Source: Sulfurovum sp. (lineage in GTDB: Bacteria; Campylobacterota; Campylobacteria; Campylobacterales; Sulfurovaceae). From it: a stretch of 53,856 nucleotides of DNA. Positions 9,088 through 15,770 of the stretch are shown here, in pieces. A program made the position numbers and the translations under genes. The stretch is from assembly GCA_027062365.1 (NCBI GenBank), contig JAMOTK010000016.1, positions 1 through 53,856 of the forward strand, given 5' to 3'. Position 1 is the stretch's first letter, and every line of letters begins with the position of its first letter. The notes below the pieces were generated by a model, which did no database searches, was not told where the DNA came from, and saw only the letters and a program-made list of their open reading frames with translations.

Positions 9088-9567
9088 CTATCTCTCAATC
9101 GCCACCACACCACCACGTACAATCTCACAAGGGTTATAACGCCCAGATGCTTCGATAAAGTGTTTGATACGCTTTGGTTCATCTGCTACCATCACGATAA
9201 TCATATCTTTACCAACATTGACCACCCCACCGTTGTAGGCTAAAGCAAGTACAGAAATATCTGCTAAGTTTTCATTGATAGGAAATTTGGCTAAAACCAT
9301 CTCTTTTTCTACCATCTCTTCATGCTCTATGACCTTATATACAGGGATAAGCTTATGCAGTTGTTTGGTAATTTGCTCCATGACTTTTGCTGAACCATTG
9401 GTAGCAATCGTAATATGTGACATATCAGAGTCAGGGATAGGTGCTACGGTCAAAGACTCGATATTGTATCCACGCCCTGCAAAAAGTGCCGTTATACGTG
9501 CTAAGACTGAACTCTCATTGAGGACAATCACAGAAATAACACGTCTTTCATTTAAACTTTTTGTCAT
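9088..9567 (-). CDS. ilvN: Acetolactate synthase small (regulatory) subunit
   Basis: IlvN activates the IlvB catalytic subunit and gives it valine feedback control in branched-chain amino acid synthesis. The N-terminal ACT domain is clear: ISVIVLNESSVLARITALFAGRGYNIESLTV (residues 10-40, with the G-x-N-I-x-S-L hallmark). A C-terminal regulatory domain follows, with RYNPCEIVRGG near the end. Length 159 aa is standard. The ATG comes 1 base after the ilvB stop codon, so translation is probably coupled. Confidence 0.96.
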   Translation of the reverse strand: MTKSLNERRVISVIVLNESSVLARITALFAGRGYNIESLTVAPIPDSDMSHITIATNGSAKVMEQITKQLHKLIPVYKVIEHEEMVEKEMVLAKFPINENLADISVLALAYNGGVVNVGKDMIIVMVADEPKRIKHFIEASGRYNPCEIVRGGVVAIER

Positions 9568-9568
9568 C

Positions 9569-11275
9569 TTATGCCTCCTGCGTATTTTGCGTTGTTTGAG
9601 GTAACATCATATTGAACAATGCCCCACCAGACGGTACCATAGGAAGTACATCTTCAAAACGATTGACAATCACATTCATAAAACATACTTTATCTTGTTT
9701 GATAGCATCTTTTACTGCTTCATCAAATTCTGCTTTGGTATTGACATCATAGCCTATCCCACCACAGGCTTCTGCCAATGCTTTGAAATTGGGTTGAAAA
9801 GTCAAATCTGTCTCAGAATAACGCTTCTCATAGAAAAAGGTTTGCCACTGTCTTACCATACCCAAAAAGTGGTTGTTCAAAATGAGGTTAATCACAGGTA
9901 TCTTATACTCAGCTGCTGTGACCAACTCTTGCATATTCATAAGGATAGAACCATCTCCTGTGATATTGATAACCGTTTTATCAGGGAATGCTTTTTTAGC
10001 ACCTAAAGCAGCAGGAAAACCAAAGCCCATCGTCCCTAATCCACCAGAGTTAATCCATTGACGAGGTCTATCAAATGGGTAATGTTGTGCTGCCCACATT
10101 TGATGCTGTCCAACATCAGAAGTGATGATAGCATTTTCACCTACAAGCTCACCGATACGCTCAATAGCCCACTGAGGCTTGATGACCTCATCAGAATCTA
10201 CATACGATTGAGGATGGAGTGCATCATAACGATTAAGGATATTTCTCCATGCTTCATAACGCTCTGTATCTACGTCATCAAGTAGTGGCATCATCGATTC
10301 AACCACTTCTGTAATATCTCCTACGATAGGATAATCAACATCAACAAGCTTACCAATATTGGCTGCATCTATATCAACATGGATAATCTCAGCATACTTA
10401 GCAAACTCAGAAAGCTTACCTGTAACCCTATCATCAAATCTAGCACCCAAAGAGATAACCAAATCCGTCTCACTCATTGCCATATTGGACGCATAATTAC
10501 CATGCATTCCTAGCATTCCCAAGAGTAATGGATTCTTTGCACCCATCACCCCTCTAGCCATAAGTGTCTCAACCACAGGAATCTGTGTCTTCTCTGCCAA
10601 CGCACGTACAAGATACGAGGCATTAGAAAGTACCACTCCCCCACCAATGTACAGCAAAGGTTTCTTCGCAATTTTTATCGCTTCAACTGCTTTGTCTATC
10701 TGCTTTTGATTGCCTTTATAGGTAGGCTTATATGTTGGGATATTGACCCCATCAGGATAGATAAATTCACCAATATCCACCGTAATATCTTTGGGAATAT
10801 CTATCAGTACAGGTCCAGGTCTACCTGAACGTGCAATATAAAAAGCCTCTTTCATCAAACGAGGAAGCTCTTCTAGGCTACGCACCAAAAAGTTATGTTT
10901 CGTACAAGGACGTGAGATACCTACAGCATCTATCTCTTGAAAACCATCTGTCCCAATAAGGTGAGAAGGCACTTGCCCAGAGATAACCACCAAAGGGATA
11001 GAATCCATATACGCCGTAGCCAACCCAGTCACTGCATTGGTAAAGCCAGGTCCAGAAGTGACCATTGCCACACCGACATCACCTGTGGCTCTTGCATATC
11101 CATCAGCAGCATGTACTGAAGCTTGTTCGTGACGGTTTAAGATATGCTCAAACCCTTCTTGTTTGTAAATTTCATCATAAACGTGCATGATAGCACCACC
11201 GGGGTAACCAAATACGGTTGTAACACCCTCAGCGATAATTGCTTCACACACCATTTGTGCACCAGACATTTGCAT
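9569..11275 (-). CDS. ilvB: Acetolactate synthase large (catalytic) subunit
   Basis: IlvB condenses pyruvate (or pyruvate and 2-oxobutyrate) using thiamine diphosphate. The N-terminal TPP domain has the catalytic glutamate in the VFGYPGG...NRHEQ region; the central FAD/NAD-like domain contains LGMLGMHGNYASN; the C-terminal TPP domain has GDGSILMN with its downstream NN. The start ATG at 11275 (MQMSGAQMVCEAI) has GGAG nine bases upstream; in-frame starts at 11290 and 11317 are alternatives. This gives about 568 aa. It follows ppx on the same strand and precedes ilvN. Confidence 0.96.
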   Translation of the reverse strand: MQMSGAQMVCEAIIAEGVTTVFGYPGGAIMHVYDEIYKQEGFEHILNRHEQASVHAADGYARATGDVGVAMVTSGPGFTNAVTGLATAYMDSIPLVVISGQVPSHLIGTDGFQEIDAVGISRPCTKHNFLVRSLEELPRLMKEAFYIARSGRPGPVLIDIPKDITVDIGEFIYPDGVNIPTYKPTYKGNQKQIDKAVEAIKIAKKPLLYIGGGVVLSNASYLVRALAEKTQIPVVETLMARGVMGAKNPLLLGMLGMHGNYASNMAMSETDLVISLGARFDDRVTGKLSEFAKYAEIIHVDIDAANIGKLVDVDYPIVGDITEVVESMMPLLDDVDTERYEAWRNILNRYDALHPQSYVDSDEVIKPQWAIERIGELVGENAIITSDVGQHQMWAAQHYPFDRPRQWINSGGLGTMGFGFPAALGAKKAFPDKTVINITGDGSILMNMQELVTAAEYKIPVINLILNNHFLGMVRQWQTFFYEKRYSETDLTFQPNFKALAEACGGIGYDVNTKAEFDEAVKDAIKQDKVCFMNVIVNRFEDVLPMVPSGGALFNMMLPQTTQNTQEA

Positions 11276-11323
11276 GATTACGTACTCCATTCTTATAGTT
11301 TTTCTGATTATAGCCAAATAAGA

Positions 11324-12226
11324 TTAGAGTTTATCACAAAAATCCAAAGCCACTCCCTCACGAAGCCCATCATCGATGATGATACACTCATTAAAGGATA
11401 AAATTTTATAAATATGTTTATAAATTAATATCCCTGCTAAAATAAGGTCTGAACGTCCTATACCTACAGCTTTTTCACGTCCTTCAAACGACATGCAAAG
11501 AAGTTTATCCAAATAAAAGTCTAATTCATCTGCTAACAATAACGTACCATTGACTTGTGAAGCATCATAATCGGCATACTCATACCCTAGCTTCATAGAT
11601 GCAATCGTAGTAGGTGTCCCTGCTGTCGCTACAAAAGCTTGAGAAATCCCTCTAGTAGCATACATTTGGGTACAAAACTTTTGCATCTCTATCATTTTAT
11701 GAGGCAATGCATCTTCTATATCATTTAAATCCTGATAACTTTGGGCTATCGTTACTATCCCTATAGGAAAACTTTTACTGATACTTTTTTTGCCATAATT
11801 AAAGATAAGCTCCGTAGAACCTCCCCCAATATCAACCAATACAAAATTAGCAGAAGGATACACCAAACGTTGCAATCTTCTTTTCACTGCCAAAAGTGTC
11901 ATCCGTGCTTCTTCTTCTCCTGAGATAACATCAAAAGCAACCCCCGTCACTTCAAAAATCTCTTTTAATACATCAGCCCTATTAGACGCTTGTCTAAGTG
12001 CTTCGGTAGTCACTGCTACCACACTGTGTTCTGAAAAATCTACTTTCATTTGTACCGTTTGTATTGCATTAATCACCCTACACACAGCCTCACTACTCAC
12101 ACGCCCACACTCCACCAATCCATCTGCTGTCTTGACCAATGTTTCATAGCTAAATGTAGATTCTTCTTCCACACAATCATACAGTAACACACGCAAAGTA
12201 TTTGAACCCAAATCTATGGCTATCAT
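11324..12226 (-). CDS. ppx: Exopolyphosphatase / pppGpp phosphatase family protein
   Basis: The Ppx/GppA family hydrolyses polyphosphate or pppGpp and so tunes the stringent response. The ASKHA-fold phosphate-1 motif is at the N-terminus (MIAIDLGSNTLRV) and phosphate-2 is VLVDIGGGSTELIF (near residue 136), with SFPIGIVTI after it. At 300 aa it is the short form, lacking the C-terminal HD-like domain of the longer enzymes. AAAAAGGAA precedes the ATG. It is the first gene of the minus-strand run that continues through ilvB and ilvN, and its upstream side faces the toxin array. Substrate choice between polyphosphate and pppGpp cannot be told from sequence. Confidence 0.9.
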   Translation of the reverse strand: MIAIDLGSNTLRVLLYDCVEEESTFSYETLVKTADGLVECGRVSSEAVCRVINAIQTVQMKVDFSEHSVVAVTTEALRQASNRADVLKEIFEVTGVAFDVISGEEEARMTLLAVKRRLQRLVYPSANFVLVDIGGGSTELIFNYGKKSISKSFPIGIVTIAQSYQDLNDIEDALPHKMIEMQKFCTQMYATRGISQAFVATAGTPTTIASMKLGYEYADYDASQVNGTLLLADELDFYLDKLLCMSFEGREKAVGIGRSDLILAGILIYKHIYKILSFNECIIIDDGLREGVALDFCDKL

Positions 12227-12245
12227 TTTAATATTCCTTTTTACA

Positions 12246-12280
12246 GTAACGCTAAAGCATCACATCCGATATATTCCATC
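12246..12280. repeat. Half REP-like palindrome upstream of ppx
   Basis: A single REP arm (GTAACGCTAAAGCATCAC, then ATCCGAT) of the family dispersed through the DGR lies between the ppx start and the first toxin unit. Confidence 0.75.
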
Positions 12281-12296
12281 TTCATCAACATTACGC

Positions 12297-12302
12297 TAAG
12301 AT
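12297..12302 (+). promoter_or_regulatory. Sense -10 box, toxin unit 1
   Basis: TAAGAT lies seven bases before the CTAGTT block; the same position carries TAAAAT in units 2 and 3. Confidence 0.5.
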
Positions 12303-12385
12303 ACCATGTCTAGTTAGGCGATTATTATGATGTGCATTGTGAGGAGTTAGGTGGGACAGGGTCAGCCTTTAAAAAGGATGTAACA

Positions 12386-12448
12386 ATGTACCTGAAAATA
12401 CTAATTGTTATACTTTTGCTACTAATTATAGTAACAAAAGCATTCTAA
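12386..12448 (+). CDS. Ibs-like small hydrophobic toxin peptide, copy 1
   Basis: The 20-residue peptide MYLKILIVILLLLIIVTKAF is almost wholly hydrophobic and would span a membrane once. It aligns with E. coli IbsC (MMRLVIILIVLLLISFSAY, from memory), a type I toxin that damages the inner membrane. A GGA ribosome site sits seven bases upstream. The gene is in a unit with a promoter on each strand and is followed by a perfect terminator hairpin. It is the most divergent copy: the end is TKAF rather than ATKAY and the leader differs at several bases. Toxicity is inferred. Confidence 0.75.
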   Translation: MYLKILIVILLLLIIVTKAF

Positions 12449-12455
12449 AAGCATC

Positions 12456-12480
12456 AAGGGAGTACCAGCTCCCTTTTTGT
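12456..12480 (+). terminator. Rho-independent terminator after toxin copy 1
   Basis: AAGGGAG and CTCCCTT form a 7-bp stem with a 6-base loop, ending in a run of T bases. It lies eight bases after the stop codon of the peptide gene. Confidence 0.75.
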
Positions 12481-12493
12481 CCCAACTAGGCAA

Positions 12494-12499
12494 ATTATA
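12494..12499 (-). promoter_or_regulatory. Antisense -10 box, toxin unit 1
   Basis: Perfect TATAAT on the minus strand just outside the 3' inverted-repeat block, conserved in all three units. Confidence 0.6.
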
Positions 12500-12520
12500 A
12501 CATAAAAAATCTAAAACTCA

Positions 12521-12588
12521 TAGGTTCGATTTTATCAAACAATTACCAAAATACAATCATGCTTCCTTGTTCGATGAAATCGAACCTA
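12521..12588. repeat. Palindrome between toxin units 1 and 2
   Basis: A perfect 12-bp inverted repeat (TAGGTTCGATTT / AAATCGAACCTA) encloses 44 bases; the right arm also forms its own hairpin TTCGAT-GAA-ATCGAA. Its sequence is unrelated to the main REP family. Confidence 0.7.
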
Positions 12589-12602
12589 CATAAATATTAC
12601 GC

Positions 12603-12608
12603 TAAAAT
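12603..12608 (+). promoter_or_regulatory. Sense -10 box, toxin unit 2
   Basis: TAAAAT lies seven bases before the CTAGTT block. Confidence 0.55.
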
Positions 12609-12615
12609 ACCATGT

Positions 12616-12795
12616 CTAGTTAGGCGATTATTGTGAGTTGCATTGTGAAGGAGAAGGTGGGACAGGGTCAGCCTCTTATAAAGGTTATAACAATGCTAAG
12701 ACTAATTGTAATTGTTATTCTTCTGTTGCTTATTGCGACAAAAGCGTATTAAAAGCGTGTGAGAGAGTTCTACGCTCTCTCATCTGCCCCAACTA
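12616..12795 (-). ncRNA. Predicted antisense (Sib-like) antitoxin RNA, unit 2
   Basis: A -10 box TATAAT (minus strand 12806-12801) predicts a start near 12795, reading antisense over the peptide gene. The 3' end is uncertain. Confidence 0.55.
12693..12752 (+). CDS. Ibs-like small hydrophobic toxin peptide, copy 2
   Basis: The 19-residue peptide MLRLIVIVILLLLIATKAY has the same length as E. coli IbsC and the same plan: a short basic N-terminus, a run of I, V and L, and a C-terminal AY. AAAGG lies eight bases before the ATG. An 8-bp hairpin (TGAGAGAG/CTCTCTCA, 12760-12782) follows the stop but lacks the T tract of copy 1. The toxin role is inferred from sequence likeness and from the antisense promoter. 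Confidence 0.8.
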   Translation: MLRLIVIVILLLLIATKAY

Positions 12796-12800
12796 GGCAA

Positions 12801-12806
12801 ATTATA
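12801..12806 (-). promoter_or_regulatory. Antisense -10 box, toxin unit 2
   Basis: Perfect TATAAT on the minus strand immediately outside the 3' CCCAACTAG block. Confidence 0.6.
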
Positions 12807-12834
12807 TCATAAATATTTTAAATCTAAAACACAA

Positions 12835-12896
12835 GTGACGCTGAAGCGTCACATCCAATATTCTGCTTTCGGACACGATGGCTTTAGCCTCGTTAT
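12835..12896. repeat. Complete REP-like unit between toxin units 2 and 3
   Basis: One full copy of the dispersed element: the hairpin GTGACGC-TGAA-GCGTCAC, a central spacer, then the hairpin around CGATGGC-TTTA-GCCTCG. Confidence 0.85.
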
Positions 12897-12926
12897 CAAT
12901 ATATTCTATTATTCATAAAATTACGC

Positions 12927-12932
12927 TAAAAT
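12927..12932 (+). promoter_or_regulatory. Sense -10 box, toxin unit 3
   Basis: TAAAAT lies seven bases before the CTAGTTGGG block. Confidence 0.55.
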
Positions 12933-12939
12933 ACCATGT

Positions 12940-13117
12940 CTAGTTGGGCGATTATTGTGAGTTGCATTGTGAAGGAGAAGGTGGGACAGGGTCAGCCTCT
13001 TATAAAGGTTATAACAATGAGACCACTAATCATAATTGTTATTCTTCTGTTGCTTATCGCGACAAAAGCGTATTAAAAGCTTGTGAGAGAGCGTCAACTC
13101 TCTCATCTGCCCCAACT
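12940..13117 (-). ncRNA. Predicted antisense (Sib-like) antitoxin RNA, unit 3
   Basis: TATAAT (minus strand 13129-13124) predicts a start inside the CTAGTTGGG arm near 13117 and an RNA antisense to the third peptide gene. The 3' end is uncertain. Confidence 0.55.
13017..13076 (+). CDS. Ibs-like small hydrophobic toxin peptide, copy 3
   Basis: The 19-residue peptide MRPLIIIVILLLLIATKAY differs from copy 2 only in its first residues (RP for LR) and I for V changes. The leader and downstream hairpin (13084-13105) are nearly identical to copy 2, so these two copies probably duplicated recently. The longest conventional frame here (192 bases, TTG start at 12944) overlaps the leader in another frame and is spurious. 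The toxin role is inferred. Confidence 0.8.
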   Translation: MRPLIIIVILLLLIATKAY

Positions 13118-13123
13118 AGGCAA

Positions 13124-13129
13124 ATTATA
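13124..13129 (-). promoter_or_regulatory. Antisense -10 box, toxin unit 3
   Basis: Perfect TATAAT on the minus strand just outside the 3' block CCCAACTAG. Confidence 0.6.
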
Positions 13130-13159
13130 TCATAAATATTTTAAATCTAAAACAAAATC

Positions 13160-13255
13160 CGTAGGTCGGAGTCTCCGACTCCGACATTAACCCACACAAA
13201 AAACATAGTTTAAATCTCTCAAATATCTGTCGGAGTGAGGACACTCCGACCTACG
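13160..13255. repeat. Paired palindromes downstream of the short variable protein
   Basis: Two hairpins with the same 8-bp stem GTCGGAGT/ACTCCGAC (13165-13185 and 13229-13250) lie within a larger inverted repeat (CGTAGGTCGG / CCGACCTACG). They form a second palindrome family, distinct from the main REP elements. The nearer hairpin lies 30 bases beyond the end of VR1 in the direction of DGR transcription. Confidence 0.8.
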
Positions 13256-13273
13256 AAAAAAAGAGCAAAGTGA

Positions 13274-13690
13274 CTATTGTCCTGCTCTCACACAACGCAC
13301 ATACTTACTATTGAACTTATTGCTGTAGTACGTACTGCCATCGTAGAAATAGACATACCAAGCATAGCTAGGATAACTCGCATTACTCGTAGAACTCCAA
13401 TAGTAGTAAGAGATAGTATTTTGAAATTGACTATCAATACTAGGATTATTTAGAGAATAATCCACAATAGAAATCAGTTCATTTTTATTCGGTAGTCGCC
13501 AGTCATCATGTGTGTCCAAGACAAGGGCTTCACATCGGTCTATTGCCCCTTGCCAAGTCGTCGTTGTGCCTATGGCATCGTCTTGCCACTGTAGCCCTGT
13601 ACTGCTGTCTGTGACGATATTGCCACTTTTGCTAAAGTTTGCCATACTGAGGCTACTCAGTCCTATCAGTATCAAAAGGATTTGTATCAT
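13274..13690 (-). CDS. DGR variable protein 1: short secreted DUF1566 (lectin-fold) protein
   Basis: The 138-aa product has a signal peptide (about 1-18, ending SMA) and one DUF1566/Lcl domain: the TGLQWQDD opening, the DDWRLPNKNEL core, and YYYWSSTS through RCVRAGQ at the C-terminus. The last 47 residues are encoded by VR1 and end two codons before the stop. Tyrosines and serines dominate the variable sites. The ATG overlaps the RT frame by 38 bases and has AGGA upstream, so expression is probably coupled to the RT. Known DGR targets use C-type-lectin-like folds to tolerate such variation; a ligand-binding role is inferred. Confidence 0.9.
   Translation of the reverse strand: MIQILLILIGLSSLSMANFSKSGNIVTDSSTGLQWQDDAIGTTTTWQGAIDRCEALVLDTHDDWRLPNKNELISIVDYSLNNPSIDSQFQNTISYYYWSSTSNASYPSYAWYVYFYDGSTYYSNKFNSKYVRCVRAGQ
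13280..13414 (-). other. DGR variable repeat 1 (VR1)
   Basis: The 135 bases align without gaps to the TR at 16204-16338 and match at 119 positions. All 16 differences fall on adenines of the TR coding strand, changing 14 of 17 AAC/AAT codons; no C, G or T of the template differs. The 3' end GTGAGAGCAGGA continues as CAATAG in the VR but TAATAT after the TR, a candidate IMH/IMH* difference. Confidence 0.95.
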
Positions 13691-14999
13691 TTATTTTTCC
13701 TACCTTGTTTAGTAAATTGAAGCTATTGCAGTGCTTGATATGCCCTTCAAATGAAGCTTGGACAGATAAAAAGGCTTTTATCTCTTCAAGGCTCATCTTG
13801 CCTTTTTGGCTTTCGTATGCGTCTAGGTATTTGGCTTTTTTTTGTTTGTAGTTGTTGACCACTCTTTTGCGTGAAAGTGTATAGTAAGGACGGATAATAT
13901 AGCCCAAAAAGTCCAAGCCCTCGCTATTGGCTTTGAGGATACTCTTCTCTCTTAGTTTTAGCTTTAAAGATTTGTCCAGATAGGCTACTATCTCTGTGTA
14001 GTGTTGCATCAGTTCTTCTTTGCTATTGGCAAACAAGACAAAATCATCGACATAGCGTAAATATCTCTTGACTTTGAGTGTGCGTTTGACAAAATTATCA
14101 AAATCATTCATATAGACATTGGCAAAAAATTGACTTGTGAGATTACCTATAGGTAAGCCTATATTTCTAGGGGCTTTGAGTAGGCTTTTGTGAGAAGGCA
14201 AAGCATCTATGGCTCTTTTATCCCCCTTGAAGATAACATCTTGGGTAATATCATGCCAAATGATGGTATGCACAACTTTGAGTAGTTCGTGCATCTCTAT
14301 AGCACTCTTACTTATGGGTGACGCTGAAGCATCACATCCGATATGTTTTTCTTTTGGACACGATGGCTTTAGCCTCGTCATGAGCGACGCTAAAGCGTCA
14401 CATCCGATGTACTCTTGCTTTAGCCTCGTCATGGGTGACGCTAAAGCATCACATCCGATGTACTCTTGCTTTAGCCTCGTCATGGGTGACGCTAAAGCAT
14501 CACATCCGATGGACTCTACTTCGGATACGACGGCTTTAGCCTCGTCATAGGATGAGATAATCTTCTCTTTAATCTTCAAAAATAAAATATCTTTATCGAT
14601 ACTATAAAAAAAGCTCCTCACATCAAGTTGCAAATAATACTTACTTCCTCTCATAAACTTTCTTGCCCTCTTGGTAGCCTGATGAATACCTTTGCCTTTT
14701 CTATTGCTATAACTGTCATAGATAAATGATGGCTCATAAAGTTGTTCTAACAATGGCACAATAAGATGATGCACCACCCTATCAGAAAAATCAGAAGCAA
14801 AAATCTCTCGTAATTTGGGAGAACTTGTCAAAAAACAGACAAAGCGTTTGGGTTTATAGCGATTATTATTGAGAGAAGTTTGTAAATGATAGAGATTTTC
14901 TATCAGATTGGCTTCAAAGTGTTGGGTATTGAGGGTATTGCTCTTATGCTTCCTACACCTTCGGTAAGCTTGATAAAGCTCTATATATGTAAACATCAT
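13653..14999 (-). CDS. DGR reverse transcriptase with an in-frame REP insertion
   Basis: The 448-aa protein carries the RT motifs of DGR enzymes. These are REIFASDFSDRVVHHLI (64-80), motif A YLQLDVRSFFYSID (122-135), motif B with the DGR-type IGNLTSQ (GLPIGNLTSQFFAN, 281-293), motif C RYVDDFVLFA (315-324) and LDFLGYIIRP (362-371). It would copy the TR RNA into adenine-mutagenised cDNA. Residues about 151-229 are not RT sequence: they are translated REP repeats containing recurring IGCDALASPMTRLK. Without them the protein is about 370 aa, normal for the family. Two adjacent ATGs exist; the second has better spacing from AAGGA. Whether the enzyme still works is unknown. Confidence 0.93.
   Translation of the reverse strand: MMFTYIELYQAYRRCRKHKSNTLNTQHFEANLIENLYHLQTSLNNNRYKPKRFVCFLTSSPKLREIFASDFSDRVVHHLIVPLLEQLYEPSFIYDSYSNRKGKGIHQATKRARKFMRGSKYYLQLDVRSFFYSIDKDILFLKIKEKIISSYDEAKAVVSEVESIGCDALASPMTRLKQEYIGCDALASPMTRLKQEYIGCDALASLMTRLKPSCPKEKHIGCDASASPISKSAIEMHELLKVVHTIIWHDITQDVIFKGDKRAIDALPSHKSLLKAPRNIGLPIGNLTSQFFANVYMNDFDNFVKRTLKVKRYLRYVDDFVLFANSKEELMQHYTEIVAYLDKSLKLKLREKSILKANSEGLDFLGYIIRPYYTLSRKRVVNNYKQKKAKYLDAYESQKGKMSLEEIKAFLSVQASFEGHIKHCNSFNLLNKVGKINDTNPFDTDRTE
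14316..14548. repeat. REP-like cluster inside the RT gene, kept in frame
   Basis: Several REP units lie within the RT frame between motifs A and B. Two central units are shortened to 51 bases (17 codons), each lacking the part that would introduce a frame change. The cluster adds about 79 codons without a stop. Confidence 0.9.
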
Positions 15000-15018
15000 T
15001 TTCCTTTTTTAATTGTAG

Positions 15019-15238
15019 GTGACACTAAAGTGTCACATCCGATATACTCTACTTCGGACACGATGGCTTTAGCCTCGTCATGGGTGACGCTAAAGCATCA
15101 CATCCGATATGTTTTTCTTTCGGACACGACGGCTTTAGCCTCGTTATGGATGACGCTGAAGCATCACATCCGATGTACTCTACTTCGGACACGACGGCTT
15201 TAGCCTCGTTATGGATGACGCTGAAGCATCACATCCGA
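15019..15238. repeat. REP-like array between RT and the RAYT gene
   Basis: About three and a half units of roughly 66-70 bases fill the gap between the RT start and the RAYT stop codon. Each unit has the arms GTGACGC-TAAA/TGAA-GCATCAC and CGATGGC-TTTA-GCCTCG. Confidence 0.9.
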
Positions 15239-15757
15239 TTAAAACTCATCATATACACTATAAAATCGTCTATCACTATCTTCTAATCCTGCTTTCATTG
15301 CATTATTTTCTATATACCTATACACTACATCAAAATGATTTTTATCTCTAATACTTTTATCATAAAAATCTTTTGCCCAAAATTGACCTTTTTTACCTAG
15401 TGCTTTATTAATTTCAAAAGCCAAAGCACCTTTGAGTTTGCCTATCGCTTCACTGATGATTATCGTCTCTTTAAAAAGGATATGTATATGATTTGGCATA
15501 ATACTAAAGCATACTACATCAAAAAGTTTCTTATCTTGTTTGATAATATATGCTTTGCATAACTCTAAAATAGTATCATTTAAATATCTACCATTTTTTG
15601 AACTGTCCAAATATTTATCCATTTCATATTGCTTTTTCTGGTTCTGCATTGGTAAATCTATCATTCTTTTTAAATAGTCATCTACACTATCTTCTGTTCT
15701 AAAAGTGACAAATTGATAAGAACCATCATTTGAGATATGTGGTAATTTTTTATACAA
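15239..15757 (-). CDS. REP-associated tyrosine transposase (RAYT, Y1/HUH family)
   Basis: RAYTs are single-domain HUH nucleases that bind, cut and mobilise REP palindromes. The HUH metal motif is in MPNHIHILFKE and the catalytic tyrosine is in YRYIENNAMKAGLEDS, matching the family's Y-x-x-x-N-x-x-x-A-G signature; QFWAKDFYDKSIRD is also characteristic. An ATG at 15790 exists, but its first codons are REP sequence. TTG at 15757 has AAAGGAG just upstream and begins where family likeness begins, so I prefer it (172 aa). REP arrays flank the gene on both sides, as in other RAYT loci. It sits between the DGR TR and RT. Confidence 0.9.
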   Translation of the reverse strand: MYKKLPHISNDGSYQFVTFRTEDSVDDYLKRMIDLPMQNQKKQYEMDKYLDSSKNGRYLNDTILELCKAYIIKQDKKLFDVVCFSIMPNHIHILFKETIIISEAIGKLKGALAFEINKALGKKGQFWAKDFYDKSIRDKNHFDVVYRYIENNAMKAGLEDSDRRFYSVYDEF

Positions 15758-15770
15758 AAATGCTCCTTTT

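Larger units (their letters stand above)
12310..12488 (-). ncRNA. Predicted antisense (Sib-like) antitoxin RNA, unit 1
   Basis: A consensus -10 (TATAAT, minus strand 12499-12494) would start an RNA at about 12488 that runs antisense across the whole peptide gene and leader. The 3' end is not evident; the limit given is the edge of the repeat. Confidence 0.55.
12291..13130. repeat. Three tandem copies of an Ibs-like toxin/antisense RNA unit
   Basis: A unit of about 210 bases occurs three times (about 12291-12500, 12598-12807, 12921-13130), separated by roughly 90-115 bases of unrelated sequence. Conserved parts in order are a TAAAAT or TAAGAT -10 box and a 5' block beginning CTAGTT. A shared leader with GTGGGACAGGGTCAGCC follows, then a 57-60 base hydrophobic peptide gene, a hairpin, and a 3' block ending CCCAACTAGG. 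Last is ATTATA, which is TATAAT on the opposite strand. The 5' and 3' blocks are inverted repeats; in unit 3 the 9-bp pairing CTAGTTGGG/CCCAACTAG is perfect. The stretch 12227-13273 holds no other gene. Confidence 0.85.

Noticed and set aside
12944-13135. 63-aa protein beginning GDYCELHCEG
   Set aside because: The frame starts with TTG inside the toxin leader, has no ribosome site, is not open in the other two units, and overlaps the conserved toxin peptide in another frame.
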